Positions 24,664-33,715 of a stretch of 39,100 bases of DNA are shown in pieces. The notes beneath the pieces were generated by a model, which was not told the DNA's origin, searched no databases, and worked only from the letters and a program-made list of their open reading frames with translations. Position 1 is the stretch's first letter, and each line of letters opens with the position of its first letter. The stretch is from Thermoplasmatales archaeon UBA509 (GTDB lineage Archaea > Thermoplasmatota > Thermoplasmata > Thermoplasmatales > Thermoplasmataceae). The stretch is taken from positions 24,565 to 63,664 of the forward strand of contig DAJC01000047.1 in assembly GCA_002498845.1 (NCBI GenBank), in the 5' to 3' direction. The position numbers and the translations under genes were made by a program.

Positions 24664-25941
24664 TCAGACAGGATTGTTGATTACATTGCTGTTATTAATG
24701 TATACAGGAAAAGTAATTCCAATGCTTGCTTCTTTTCCGTTTATTTGGTATGGCCCTATAACACTCACAGGTTCAAGTCTGATATGGATGTTCATTGTAT
24801 AATTACCGTCCGGAATGTTGCAGGATATTTCGTTTACTGGCTCTACCTCAATACCGTATTCACTTCCAGTATCAAAAGTTCCGGACGGATTTGTTACCAC
24901 GCCTCCGTTGAAGTACACCAGTCCAGAATCCCATTTATTCTCGCGGAAAGGAAGCAAATATTTCCCAATAGAAACTGTGACGTTGCTGATAGTGAGAGTC
25001 TGTTGAGACCACGGAAATGAGGTGTTCTGTGCAGTCTTAATTATCATTACGCTGTAGTCCCACACATAAATTGTGGATGAATTTATGCCGCCGTATCGTG
25101 GGAGCGGCCCAATCATGGTGGCAAAGTATTTAGCAGAAACAGCGGGTGAATAAGCCCAAAATGAAAGATTATCAGTATAATTCCCCGAAAGATTTGAACC
25201 ATGCACGGTTTCTACTGGAAGGATCGGAAATACCTTTGGTACTGACCGACCCTGCGCAATGGTGAAAAGAGAGAAGATCATGATAAGAACAAGTAACAAG
25301 GATACCACTCTGTGTGCGTTAACTGAACTTGCAAATCCGCGCATTCTTTTTTGGAAATAGTTCAGGGTTAATCGTGATAATGAATCACCTTTCGACCTGA
25401 TCCTTCTTGCCTTAATCATGGTAGGTTCTGCAAAAATCATTGAAAATCCCAAAAAAATCAGAAGTACAGAATAAATTAAAACGTGCTGTGCAGTGTTGTA
25501 GTTATTTGGCCCACCAACCAGTTCATCAGACGGATATGGTGGGTGGCTGAAGATATATGTTGTGTAACTTGAAGGGTTTTCTGCGGATATTGCAACAACA
25601 TAATACGAGCCGGAGAGATCCTGGTAGAGATATGTATCTGTTCCACCTGCATATTTTATGGGAGGGATAGCTAGATGGTCTGCATCGTTTCTGTTCAGTT
25701 CGGAAATCTTTGAGGCAGGTATGAGATAGAACTCCGCATCGTGTAAAGATGATGACCATTGAATTTCCCCTGTACTCCTTATCCATATGTTGATTTCTGG
25801 AGATATGTAGATGCCGGTGCTGTCCAGGCTGAAGCTGCCAGATATAATCTGCTGGCTGTATACATCAGAGGCAGAAAATGCTGCTAAGAAGAATGAGAAC
25901 AGGATTATCACTATACCAAGGTACTGAATCCACCTGTGCAT
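24664..25941 (-). CDS. Hypothetical multidomain membrane protein with two outer domains
   Basis: The 425-residue protein has an N-terminal helix (about residues 7-27), an outer domain of about 120 residues containing 'GSYYVVAISAENPSSYTTYIF', a helix at about 151-168, a basic cytoplasmic loop (KARRIRSKGD), a helix at about 211-230 and a C-terminal outer domain of about 195 residues with several N-x-S/T sequons (NLSGNYT, NSS, NVT). I do not recognise the family. The AT-rich stretch at about 25960-26010 carries its likely promoter. No partner gene is adjacent. Confidence 0.6.
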   Translation of the reverse strand: MHRWIQYLGIVIILFSFFLAAFSASDVYSQQIISGSFSLDSTGIYISPEINIWIRSTGEIQWSSSLHDAEFYLIPASKISELNRNDADHLAIPPIKYAGGTDTYLYQDLSGSYYVVAISAENPSSYTTYIFSHPPYPSDELVGGPNNYNTAQHVLIYSVLLIFLGFSMIFAEPTMIKARRIRSKGDSLSRLTLNYFQKRMRGFASSVNAHRVVSLLLVLIMIFSLFTIAQGRSVPKVFPILPVETVHGSNLSGNYTDNLSFWAYSPAVSAKYFATMIGPLPRYGGINSSTIYVWDYSVMIIKTAQNTSFPWSQQTLTISNVTVSIGKYLLPFRENKWDSGLVYFNGGVVTNPSGTFDTGSEYGIEVEPVNEISCNIPDGNYTMNIHIRLEPVSVIGPYQINGKEASIGITFPVYINNSNVINNPV

Positions 25942-26335
25942 TCCGATAGATTCAATCTGTGTATTATAATAAACTTTTTGTTGGATATAATTTACAATAA
26001 ATAAAATAATACCCTACCCTAATAAAGGCATAGTGAAGTCATGATTAGTCTCAGCAGCCCGTCATGCCGAAAGAGGTCTTAATGCATCTTCTTCCTTTTG
26101 ACAGAACTGAACAGATCTGGACTTCCGCCCGCTTATGGACATATGGTATCCTGTGACCTGAGATTTAAAGAGATTTACAGCAGTTCATCCTCATTGCAAG
26201 TTAACTGGCTTCCCTGCTCAGAGGACTGCAGAACCCATTCTCTTAACATTTGAAACCATGTTTGAATTACCACTTATGCTCAGTAATATGTGAAGCTGTA
26301 ATCACCTGACAGCGTGAATTTATTTCCATATTGGA
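25942..26335. other. Non-coding stretch upstream of the 425-residue membrane protein gene
   Basis: The left part is AT-rich (TATAATTTACAATAAATAAAATAAT, in two blocks from about 25988) and probably holds the promoter of the 24664 gene. The right part up to the trm1 stop shows no gene, repeat or RNA that I can support. Confidence 0.4.
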
Positions 26336-27397
26336 TTATGTCTTCCGCAATGCCGAGACAAATGCCTCAGTAAACTGCTGCCATGTACCGGAGAACTTTA
26401 TTCCAGTTGTAGAAAAGTGTGTTCTGTACGCGCTGAAGCCAGTTTTAACAAGTTCTTCTATAAGATCATTCACCCTGGGAAGACTCATGCCCATTGACCT
26501 TGCCGCATCAGTCATTTCAAAGAACATCAGCGATGCGTTCTCGTCAATAATTTTGGACGCAAAGTTAACGGACGATTCCGAAACAGATCCGGGCCGAAGT
26601 GCCAGTGCCTCTGTAATGATGGAGGAATCCTCCAGATCGCCTTTCCATACGGGCCCCTGTTCAATGTCCTCATAGTAATTTGAATACATTTTATTGAAAT
26701 TCACTGTTGAAACCAGATCAAGGGATCTGTCTGCCTTCATTGATCCGTTCCTGACTCTGACGATAATTCTGTAAAAATGACCGTGCCAGAAGGAGATTAT
26801 GGGAGTTATGTAGCGGTCCATGGACGCAGCACGCCTGACCACATCCGCAAGCATCAACCTGATACCGGCTTCGTGACGGTGAGCATCGTTGGCAATGAAT
26901 GCGCCGTACCTTCTCCTTGTTTTGGATGGCACTGAACCTGTCAAGACAGAGAGATCTGTTGCAGTTATGCCAAGATACCCCCCGTTCTTTACAGATGACA
27001 GAGCCACATCCAGATAGGGCACTGCTGAACCGTAGGGATCAATATCAATGAAATCATACAGTCCCTTTGATACCACTGATTGAAAGGGCTCCTTATGGAC
27101 GGACGCTGTGACATTGTTCATTGCGAGATTCTCTTCTATTTTCCGTACGGAAATTGGATTTATCTCGGAAATAGATGATTCGATTCCGAGTTCAGCTGCT
27201 ACCCGAATTGCCCTCACGCCGGTTGCCCCAAAGCCATCAAGATAGTTTTTCGGCCTGAGTTTTGAAAGTACAAGGATGGTCAGATCCCTGTTAATGACCT
27301 GTTCGTTGTTGTAAAAGCCGGCCGATCTTGTTCCCGGACCTTTTCTGTTATGAGTCTCAGGAACAGATATCCTTGCAAACCCTTCCTTTATGATCAA
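26336..27397 (-). CDS. trm1: tRNA (guanine26-N2)-dimethyltransferase
   Basis: Trm1 methylates G26 of tRNA using S-adenosylmethionine. The 353-residue sequence has the Trm1 opening (FYNNEQVINRDLTI), the SAM-binding LDGFGATGVRAIR, the catalytic DIDPYGSAVPYLD motif and the 'TATDLSVLTGS' block with 'YGAFIANDAHRHEAGIRL'. The start is a TTG at 27397 directly abutting the TAA of the upstream NTPase gene; there is no in-frame ATG until well inside the conserved region, so TTG is very likely right. It is the last gene of the mptD-NTPase-trm1 operon. Confidence 0.95.
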   Translation of the reverse strand: MIIKEGFARISVPETHNRKGPGTRSAGFYNNEQVINRDLTILVLSKLRPKNYLDGFGATGVRAIRVAAELGIESSISEINPISVRKIEENLAMNNVTASVHKEPFQSVVSKGLYDFIDIDPYGSAVPYLDVALSSVKNGGYLGITATDLSVLTGSVPSKTRRRYGAFIANDAHRHEAGIRLMLADVVRRAASMDRYITPIISFWHGHFYRIIVRVRNGSMKADRSLDLVSTVNFNKMYSNYYEDIEQGPVWKGDLEDSSIITEALALRPGSVSESSVNFASKIIDENASLMFFEMTDAARSMGMSLPRVNDLIEELVKTGFSAYRTHFSTTGIKFSGTWQQFTEAFVSALRKT

Positions 27398-27940
27398 TTA
27401 TGGTCCTTCTTCCCCTCTTATGACCCTGAGAACTTTGAATGGAAGCGTGCTCTTGTTGATGGGCGTTATATCGAAAACGCGGATCCCCTCAAGTGCCCTG
27501 ATCTCCTGCAAAACAGGGTTTCTGGATTTTTTGTGAAGCGTGACAATGAGAGGTTTTTCTGACTTCAGGGTTGTCTCTATTTCTTCCTGAATGTTTCTTG
27601 TGGTATTTTCAAGTTTACCTATCTCATCGATAACAATAACATCAGCGCTTTCCCTGGCCTTTTGAAGACTGGGGACAAGAATCTCCTCAAGAAGGCGTGT
27701 ATCCACACCCAGCTTGTCTATCTTGATCCGGGAGATTATGCCAGCCTGGGCAAACGTAATCTTCTTCTTGGTACTGATGTCAAAGAGCGAATAGCCCAGA
27801 AGCTTGCCGTGTTCTGTTATCTCCGATACAAGAACTCCCTGAACAACTGTCCCATCCTTTTCAAGCATGTCTATTATCTTGTGAAGGGCTTCTGCTTTTA
27901 TTGATCCCACGGGCCCTGTAATGCCGATTTTAACTGCCAT
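27398..27940 (-). CDS. THEP1-family NTPase with altered P-loop
   Basis: The 180-residue protein follows the THEP1 nucleoside-triphosphatase family: an N-terminal P-loop region, a 'GVLVSEITEHGKLLGYSLFDI' block where the family has GFYTxExR.GGKR.GF, the Walker B DVIVIDEIGKLE and a C-terminal ITPINKSTLP near 'ENR..LP'. The P-loop reads GPVGSIKAE where GxxGxGKT/S is expected, so the last Gly is Ile and the Ser/Thr is Ala. Nucleotide hydrolysis may be weak or absent. It lies eight bases after mptD and abuts trm1. Confidence 0.85.
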   Translation of the reverse strand: MAVKIGITGPVGSIKAEALHKIIDMLEKDGTVVQGVLVSEITEHGKLLGYSLFDISTKKKITFAQAGIISRIKIDKLGVDTRLLEEILVPSLQKARESADVIVIDEIGKLENTTRNIQEEIETTLKSEKPLIVTLHKKSRNPVLQEIRALEGIRVFDITPINKSTLPFKVLRVIRGEEGP

Positions 27941-27948
27941 TTATAACA

Positions 27949-28311
27949 TCATCCTTCCACATACATCAGCGGGTAATCTATCTCCGGAACGTACCTGAGC
28001 CTTGCTGTAATATTTTCGTCATTGTATTTGATTACTATGGTAACATTCAGCATTTCCCCGGCCAGAGTGATATACTTGTAAACTCCCTGCTTCTTTGATA
28101 TTATCTCCTTGTCGATCTTGACATGCGCTTCCTCAACAAATGGCTGAACCATGGCGCTCTCTTCGATTGCCTTCTCCAGCGATTCCACGTTGCTGAGGTT
28201 CAGGGGTGCCCCCACATACTGGTGGTAGATTGTACCCAATTTAATACCCGCCTCGAATATGGCTCTCTCCCTGTCAGTACAATTGAAAAATTTAGAAGCC
28301 GGATCGCGCAT
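27949..28311 (-). CDS. mptD: Archaeal dihydroneopterin aldolase (MptD, DUF381 family)
   Basis: MptD forms 6-hydroxymethyl-dihydropterin on the way to tetrahydromethanopterin or folate. Key family features are 'CTDRERAIFEAGIKLGTIYHQYVGAPL' near the start, with the H-Q-Y/F-V-G motif, and the C-terminal 'ITARLRYVPEIDYPLMYVE'. A minus-strand TATA-like TGTTTATGAG at 28337-28346 predicts transcription start near 28316, which favours ATG 28311 over ATG 28323. It is the first gene of a three-gene operon. Confidence 0.85.
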   Translation of the reverse strand: MRDPASKFFNCTDRERAIFEAGIKLGTIYHQYVGAPLNLSNVESLEKAIEESAMVQPFVEEAHVKIDKEIISKKQGVYKYITLAGEMLNVTIVIKYNDENITARLRYVPEIDYPLMYVEG

Positions 28312-28432
28312 CGCTTGTACCATATTGCAAGGATACTCATAAACATTTTTCGATGTATATGCAGACTGCCACAGAGAACTTTAAGTGAGCAGGCTGTTCT
28401 GCCGCAATTGTAATCCAGGGAAAAGTACCGTT

Positions 28433-29206
28433 TTAGACCCCACTTCTCACAGTCCTGTAGAGAAGCCTGGCAATTGCAAACAACACTATGGTCAGAACTA
28501 ACATGGCGATGGCATACATGTAAGTGGTTGTGTCAGGTACGCCAATGAGTGCAGTTCGTGTCACATCAACAATGTATGTCAGGGGATTGCTAAGAGATAT
28601 TGCCCTGATCACTGCGTCGCTGGTTGTCGGGATTGGGTAAAATGCCGAACTGGCGAAATCCAGCACGAAGAACAGGGCGATGGTGATTGTGTTGTATGTT
28701 TGCATGGTTTTGGCAAGCGTTGATATAATGAGAAACAGCGATGAGAAGAGCATAGTTCCAAGTATGATGGAGAAAAGGGTAAGTGAGACTGAGATCCAAG
28801 ACAGGATAAAGCCGCCTGATATTGAAACTGAAAGGCCCAGCATTATAAGGCTCCCGGCGACGGCGAAGATGATTGCCACCATTATTATTCCAAGGAGGTA
28901 ATCCGTTCTCTTGAAGGGACCCACAAGAAGCTGCTCGAACATCCCCCATCTCCTGTCACTCCATAGCATCCCGCCGCCAATATTTCCTGCCGTCAGGGTC
29001 TGCATAGCAACTATCCCTGGGCCAAGGAAATGTGTGTATGATACCCTTGAGGAATTGAGTTCCACACCAGGAATTATGTTCTGGAGCATTGTTCCCATTA
29101 CCAGTAGATAAAGTGCTGGAAGGCCTAGCATGAATATCATGGTTCCCAGATCCATGTTCACCCTGATATTCCGATAGGTCAGTCTCAGGAATGCAGGCGC
29201 ATGCAT
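28433..29206 (-). CDS. ABC-2 type transporter permease (DrrB-like)
   Basis: The 257-residue membrane protein has about six hydrophobic helices and the ABC-2 features 'FLGPGIVAMQTLTAGNIGGGMLWSDRRWGMFEQLLVGPFKR' (in parts) and 'SAFYPIPTTSDAVIRAISLSNPLTYIVDVTR', the latter typical of drug or polysaccharide exporters. Its ATG overlaps the ATPase stop by one base (TGATG), so the two are coupled. Confidence 0.9.
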   Translation of the reverse strand: MHAPAFLRLTYRNIRVNMDLGTMIFMLGLPALYLLVMGTMLQNIIPGVELNSSRVSYTHFLGPGIVAMQTLTAGNIGGGMLWSDRRWGMFEQLLVGPFKRTDYLLGIIMVAIIFAVAGSLIMLGLSVSISGGFILSWISVSLTLFSIILGTMLFSSLFLIISTLAKTMQTYNTITIALFFVLDFASSAFYPIPTTSDAVIRAISLSNPLTYIVDVTRTALIGVPDTTTYMYAIAMLVLTIVLFAIARLLYRTVRSGV

Positions 29207-30159
29207 CAGGAATTCACCACCTCTATGAAAACATCATCCAGGGTTGCATCTCTCAGGTTGATGCTGTCAATATTTATTCCCTGAGTTTTCAATGAAGAAA
29301 GTATCTGGTCCAGGTTTCGCGAAATGGACTTGCCCAGAATTGTTATGGTTTTGCCCTGCCCCTTAACTTCGCTGGCAAGATCAGAAGAAACCAGTTGCTC
29401 CCGGAGACGATCCATCCCATCTGGCGATTCGTTCTCCCTTGTTATGATCTCCAGGGTCCTGAGCCCTCCGTATTTTTCCTTTAATTCTGACGACGTCCCT
29501 TCCACCCTGATTTTCCCCTCCGACATAATTGCTATTCTGTCACAGATGTAGTCCGCCTCTTCCAGAAAATGCGTCGTGAAAAGGACTGTTAGTCCGTTTT
29601 TTACCCTGTCCTTGATGCTGTCGAGTATCCGCCTTCTCATTATAGGGTCCATGCCAACAGTGGGCTCATCCAGAAACAGGATATCCATGTCGTGAACCAG
29701 TTCCCTTGCTACCTGCAGTTTCTTCTTCTGTCCGCCAGAAAGCTCAAAAGCACGGACCTTGCGGAATTCTGTCAGCTCAAATAGATCCAAAAGCTCTTCG
29801 ATTCTTGCACTCACAACCTCACGTGGAACCTCCCAGAGCATCCCGTATATCCTGAGGTTGTTCTCCACTGTGGCAAAGTCGAAGGATTCAGACTGCTGCA
29901 CCACTCCAATACGCTTCCGTATCTGGATGGACTGTCTGAATGGTTCCATACCAAGCACCTCTATTGTTCCGGATGTTGGCTTTATGAGTGTGGTGAGCAT
30001 CTTTATGGTGGTACTCTTTCCTGCTCCGTTCTTGCCTAGGAGACCGTAAATTTCGCCTTTTGCAACATCGAATGATATGCCATCCACAGCATTATGTCTG
30101 CCGTCGTATGATTTCACAATGTTCCTTGCCTGAATAGCATATTCCTGGGAATGGAGCAT
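29206..30159 (-). CDS. ABC transporter ATP-binding protein (DrrA type)
   Basis: This 317-residue ATPase has Walker A GKNGAGKST, signature LSGGQKKK, Walker B ILFLDEPTVGMDP and switch His in TTHFLEEAD. The C-terminal DrrA-type domain ends in 'LRDATLDDVFIEVVNS', the usual terminus of the family. I chose ATG 30159, preceded by GGGGTG and by a TATA-like ATTTTAATC about 26 bases upstream; ATG 30207 would add 16 residues. With the permease it forms an efflux pump. Confidence 0.92.
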   Translation of the reverse strand: MLHSQEYAIQARNIVKSYDGRHNAVDGISFDVAKGEIYGLLGKNGAGKSTTIKMLTTLIKPTSGTIEVLGMEPFRQSIQIRKRIGVVQQSESFDFATVENNLRIYGMLWEVPREVVSARIEELLDLFELTEFRKVRAFELSGGQKKKLQVARELVHDMDILFLDEPTVGMDPIMRRRILDSIKDRVKNGLTVLFTTHFLEEADYICDRIAIMSEGKIRVEGTSSELKEKYGGLRTLEIITRENESPDGMDRLREQLVSSDLASEVKGQGKTITILGKSISRNLDQILSSLKTQGINIDSINLRDATLDDVFIEVVNS

Positions 30160-30337
30160 CACCCCATATTCGTGATCAAGATTAAAATTCTTCTGGGGAA
30201 AATTCACATCCGGGCAAGTTCAGTATGGTTTGTACGGTTTGAATCAACAAAATTCATTGCTGGCAGCTTTCAGCATTGTCAGGGGGACTTCAGCGATACA
30301 ATGAAATAATACCTTTTGATAATCGTCCATATAGATT

Positions 30338-30583
30338 ATGGCAAAGAACGAGATTTCAATGGTGCCCTTATCAGGGTGGAAAAGGCACTTCTGGGGTAAA
30401 TTTGTCGGATTTGGCCTCCTATTTATAGGGGCGGGATTTTATGTTGCCTGGTCCATCGTCTTCAATACATGGGCCGATGTTGGTCTTACCTCTTTCGTTA
30501 TACCAATGGTTATTTTTGGCGTTCTGGAACTTGTTCTCGTTCAGGACAAAATAAAGGAAGAGGATTCGACCTCTACACTGTAA
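30338..30583 (+). CDS. Small two-helix membrane protein
   Basis: The 81-residue product has two hydrophobic segments (about residues 23-43 and 51-68), a basic N-terminus and an acidic tail. The family is unknown to me. A TATA-like CCTTTTGATAAT lies about 25 bases before the ATG. Its stop abuts the stop of the VirB4-like gene on the other strand, so it converges on that operon but is not part of it. Confidence 0.6.
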   Translation: MAKNEISMVPLSGWKRHFWGKFVGFGLLFIGAGFYVAWSIVFNTWADVGLTSFVIPMVIFGVLELVLVQDKIKEEDSTSTL

Positions 30584-32662
30584 TCAGGTGGGATAATTCT
30601 CTCCGGAATCTGGAAGAATACGTAATTTTCTGGCATAGTTGCCATCGGAATAAATACATTCTGAGTAGGAGTACCCTTTTCCACCAGCCAGTGTTTCAGG
30701 AGGCTCAATGTCGAAATCATCAAGCTTGAGCGCCTCCACATAGCTTTCCGTCAGGCTTCTGGTCCTGAAGAGGAAGATATTGGCACTGTTATAGATTATG
30801 GAACGACTTTCATTCGCCATGAAATCCGTCACGTTCTGAGATATGCTGATTATGGCAGTTCCGGAGTGCCTTGAATGCCTCACAAGAGAATCCAGAATCT
30901 GAGTGTTGGCCCTGCTTTTGAGAAAGAGATGGCATTCATCCAATATGACTATCTTGTTTCCAGATAGAACGTCCGTTGTGTTCATTACTGCACTTAATAT
31001 CCCATGCAGTCTGCTATCCCACGATTCGTCTTTGACTGTGCCCGGTCGCACAACAGATATGCGGGAAGATTCACTGGAATTGTGATTATTTTCCCATGTC
31101 TTGGTAATACTTTCACGCAGGCTACTGACATCTTCCATATCATTGACCTCGATGACTGAACAGTTAGATTTGAAAAATGAGCAGCTGTATTCTTCAAGTG
31201 GATCAAAGATGATTATTGACAGATCACTCCTTTGCTCCATGTATCGTGAGATTATATACTTGGCAAAGAATGACTTTCCTGATCCTGTTTCTCCCAGTAT
31301 AATCGAATTGTGCGATGGTCCCCTGAAAAAATCCAGATAAACAGGTTGTTCGTTAAGATCATCATAACCCAGCCTTATGCCATGTCTTTGTGCATTACCC
31401 GCTGATAGAAACGGAAGAATGGATGAGACTGATCTTGTGTTCATCAGGTAATTAACGTGAGGTTCTATGCCAATTGGTATGGAGTTACCTGAAATCCTCC
31501 ACCCAGCACTTATTGATACAAATTCAAGTCCGATTTTTTTTATGGCATTTTCCACCCTTGAGATGTTTTCCTTAAGAATTGCAGGATGATCCGCAAATAT
31601 TCTCAGGGTCGCAGTTGCTATTGTGGGACGAATGCCACTGCTCTGCAGAAGTTCAAGCATATGCTTTCCGTCCTGCACCTGAAGCTTCAGCCTGTTGCCG
31701 GAATTTGTGTAACTTGAACCGGCATTTCTCATTTCTGCGGACCTCTCAGCTATGATGCGCTTCAAATATTCCGAGGAATGAGCTACTTCCACATTTTTAG
31801 ATGATACAGTGATGGCAAAATCTATTCCCATTGATCTGAGTACCTCAATATATGAAGACCCTAATTCATAGTTGGAATCCTTCAGTGAAAGATATGCAAA
31901 ATATCTTGAAGACTTATTGAAATGCCTGTACCTGCGGATCAGTGAAATCATCTCCATTGAACCTACAGCAACGGAATCAGAACTCCCGGTATTTCCTGAC
32001 TGCCTGTAACCGTCCTCAGCCAGTATTTCCTGTAGCTGGACAATACCGGCACCTCTAAGGGTAAAACCCATGGAATCCAGACCACTTCTGATTTTTTCCG
32101 TAAGTAATACTATTTCTTCATCCAATCCGTTTTTAGGTGAACGCTGGTCCTGTACAATAGCGAAGTTCCGGATTCTTTGCTGGTCGTATCCGAGGTATTC
32201 CCCATGATCAGCCATGGATATTGTCAGGAAACTAAGTTTCATCTCTGCATCATTAATGATTTTCTCCAGTGAATTATAGATTCTGTACTGCTCGCTGTTC
32301 CGCATCTCCAGGATGTCTATTCCCTCTATTTCAGTAATGGTGAAAATAGAACTGCCTGTAGCGAATGTGGTAATTTCTCCGTGGTCTGTAATCCTTATGC
32401 TGGATCGATTTTCTACAGTCTTCCTTCCCATGGTATATCCCGCCCATCCAATGAAAACTTCCAGAATAGTGTGATTGCGGAATTTGAAGATTATGAGGAT
32501 AACCGGGAACATTACAAACAGTGACGCATAGTTTCCTGTAAGCCTGTACAGTAGAAATGAGATCACTGCAAGCATAAAGACCGACAGCAGCCTCCAGATT
32601 TCTATGCCCAGCAATGTTGGCCGATAGTTCAGAAGATTCGTCGGGATTCGCTGCCTTATCAT
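30584..32662 (-). CDS. VirB4-like ATPase with N-terminal VirB3/PrgI-like membrane segment
   Basis: The 692-residue protein begins with 'RIPTNLLNYRP' and two hydrophobic helices (about residues 25-62), a layout seen in VirB3/PrgI-type proteins fused to VirB4. A middle domain of about 350 residues matches the VirB4 N-terminal (CagE/TraC) region in size. The ATPase core has Walker A LGETGSGKSFF (about 455-464), Walker B IVILDECHLFL (about 567-576), and 'RHSRHSGTAIISISQNVTDF' with the sensor Gln. It would power a type IV secretion-like channel. It overlaps the VirB6-like gene by four bases. CedB of Sulfolobus and TedB are functional analogues. Confidence 0.85.
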   Translation of the reverse strand: MIRQRIPTNLLNYRPTLLGIEIWRLLSVFMLAVISFLLYRLTGNYASLFVMFPVILIIFKFRNHTILEVFIGWAGYTMGRKTVENRSSIRITDHGEITTFATGSSIFTITEIEGIDILEMRNSEQYRIYNSLEKIINDAEMKLSFLTISMADHGEYLGYDQQRIRNFAIVQDQRSPKNGLDEEIVLLTEKIRSGLDSMGFTLRGAGIVQLQEILAEDGYRQSGNTGSSDSVAVGSMEMISLIRRYRHFNKSSRYFAYLSLKDSNYELGSSYIEVLRSMGIDFAITVSSKNVEVAHSSEYLKRIIAERSAEMRNAGSSYTNSGNRLKLQVQDGKHMLELLQSSGIRPTIATATLRIFADHPAILKENISRVENAIKKIGLEFVSISAGWRISGNSIPIGIEPHVNYLMNTRSVSSILPFLSAGNAQRHGIRLGYDDLNEQPVYLDFFRGPSHNSIILGETGSGKSFFAKYIISRYMEQRSDLSIIIFDPLEEYSCSFFKSNCSVIEVNDMEDVSSLRESITKTWENNHNSSESSRISVVRPGTVKDESWDSRLHGILSAVMNTTDVLSGNKIVILDECHLFLKSRANTQILDSLVRHSRHSGTAIISISQNVTDFMANESRSIIYNSANIFLFRTRSLTESYVEALKLDDFDIEPPETLAGGKGYSYSECIYSDGNYARKLRILPDSGENYPT

Positions 32663-33714
32663 CCCTGATACCCTTTGCGATATTTCAGTTCCTCATTCTT
32701 TACATCCTCAAGAAAGGGTTTCTTATCCATTTTCCCCGCCTTAATTCCTGACACAAGCCTGTAGTCGGCCGCAGGTGCCAGCGCAATTGATGACATTGCC
32801 CTTACTGGATTACCTGTGCTGGCTGTATCCATGAATGATGTGGCAACACCGGCAGTTCTTGATGCTATTCCACCTAGGGTCATGCCCCCAATGAAACTCA
32901 TCATTGGAGCTGTGGAAAGATTTCTTCCTGAAAACATGAGGTATCCGGGAAGGATAGATGGGAGGAACAGGAATGCAAGATTCAGCACCACATCCGCAGA
33001 AAATATTCTTGCAAGCATCAGAGAAAGCATAACAGCAAATGGAAAGAACATGAATTCCAGGACAAGTTCCCAGGCCATTTTGGCATATTTAACTCCAATG
33101 TCAAGGCAGGCCAGAATTGTTAGCACAGGCATTATGAGTATGAAGAGGATCATCAGGGCCTGACGGAAAACAAGGATTGCCAGGAGGGATGAGACTGCAA
33201 TGAAGTATGCCGAAAGAAGAAGGAACCTGGCAATTACTGATACAGTTGAGGATTGGCTACCCGCACCAGCTACGGCGCCTGAGCTGAAAACGCTGTAAAA
33301 GCTGTACCAGTCCACATTGCCCCTGTCAAAGAGTACTTCAAAGGGCACCTGAAGGCCGGATAGAAGCAGTGACATTATTGCCATGGAACCTGCTGCCACC
33401 GTTATGGAAAGAAATATCCTGATGAGCTGGTTTCTGTATACCGTACCAAGACCGTTTCCCGATCCAGCTATAAGAAATATGGCTGATAACCCTAGCACAA
33501 GGCTGATCATTGCCGGAAAGATGTTTCCGTAAAGGTATGAATACAGTTCCAGATACGACCTGTTTCCCATTGCAAAGCCCAGATACGCCATGTTGCCCTG
33601 AAGACCGTATTTTATGGCAAAATTCCAGATCAGATTCAGAAGGGGCGTGTAGATCTGGGTGAGGGCCTTCACCGCGTAAAGAATGATCTGGGTTAGCTCC
33701 TGATATCCAATCAT
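32659..33714 (-). CDS. Polytopic VirB6/TrbL-like channel protein
   Basis: The 351-residue protein has about seven hydrophobic helices in the first 265 residues and a polar, basic cytoplasmic tail of about 75 residues. The Gly-rich region (IGGMTLGGIASRTAGVATSF) next to the last helix and the overall layout resemble VirB6/TrbL and the crenarchaeal CedA/TedA membrane proteins. Sequence alone does not prove homology; the adjacency to a VirB4-like ATPase and a VirB2-like small protein carries most weight. One base separates it from the upstream gene. Confidence 0.7.
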   Translation of the reverse strand: MIGYQELTQIILYAVKALTQIYTPLLNLIWNFAIKYGLQGNMAYLGFAMGNRSYLELYSYLYGNIFPAMISLVLGLSAIFLIAGSGNGLGTVYRNQLIRIFLSITVAAGSMAIMSLLLSGLQVPFEVLFDRGNVDWYSFYSVFSSGAVAGAGSQSSTVSVIARFLLLSAYFIAVSSLLAILVFRQALMILFILIMPVLTILACLDIGVKYAKMAWELVLEFMFFPFAVMLSLMLARIFSADVVLNLAFLFLPSILPGYLMFSGRNLSTAPMMSFIGGMTLGGIASRTAGVATSFMDTASTGNPVRAMSSIALAPAADYRLVSGIKAGKMDKKPFLEDVKNEELKYRKGYQG

Positions 33715-33715
33715 T

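Noticed and set aside
24760..24785. tRNA T-loop-like GGTTCAAGTC
   Set aside because: No acceptor or anticodon arms surround it, and it lies inside the 425-residue protein gene.
24550..25020. Plus-strand open frame of 156 codons
   Set aside because: It lies antisense to the 425-residue membrane protein, whose frame has a clear signal helix, sequons and normal composition; the antisense product is not protein-like.
30584..32662. HerA-type DNA repair helicase interpretation of the ATPase gene
   Set aside because: HerA is normally encoded with NurA, Mre11 and Rad50, none of which is here; the N-terminal membrane helices and the membrane-protein neighbours favour VirB4.
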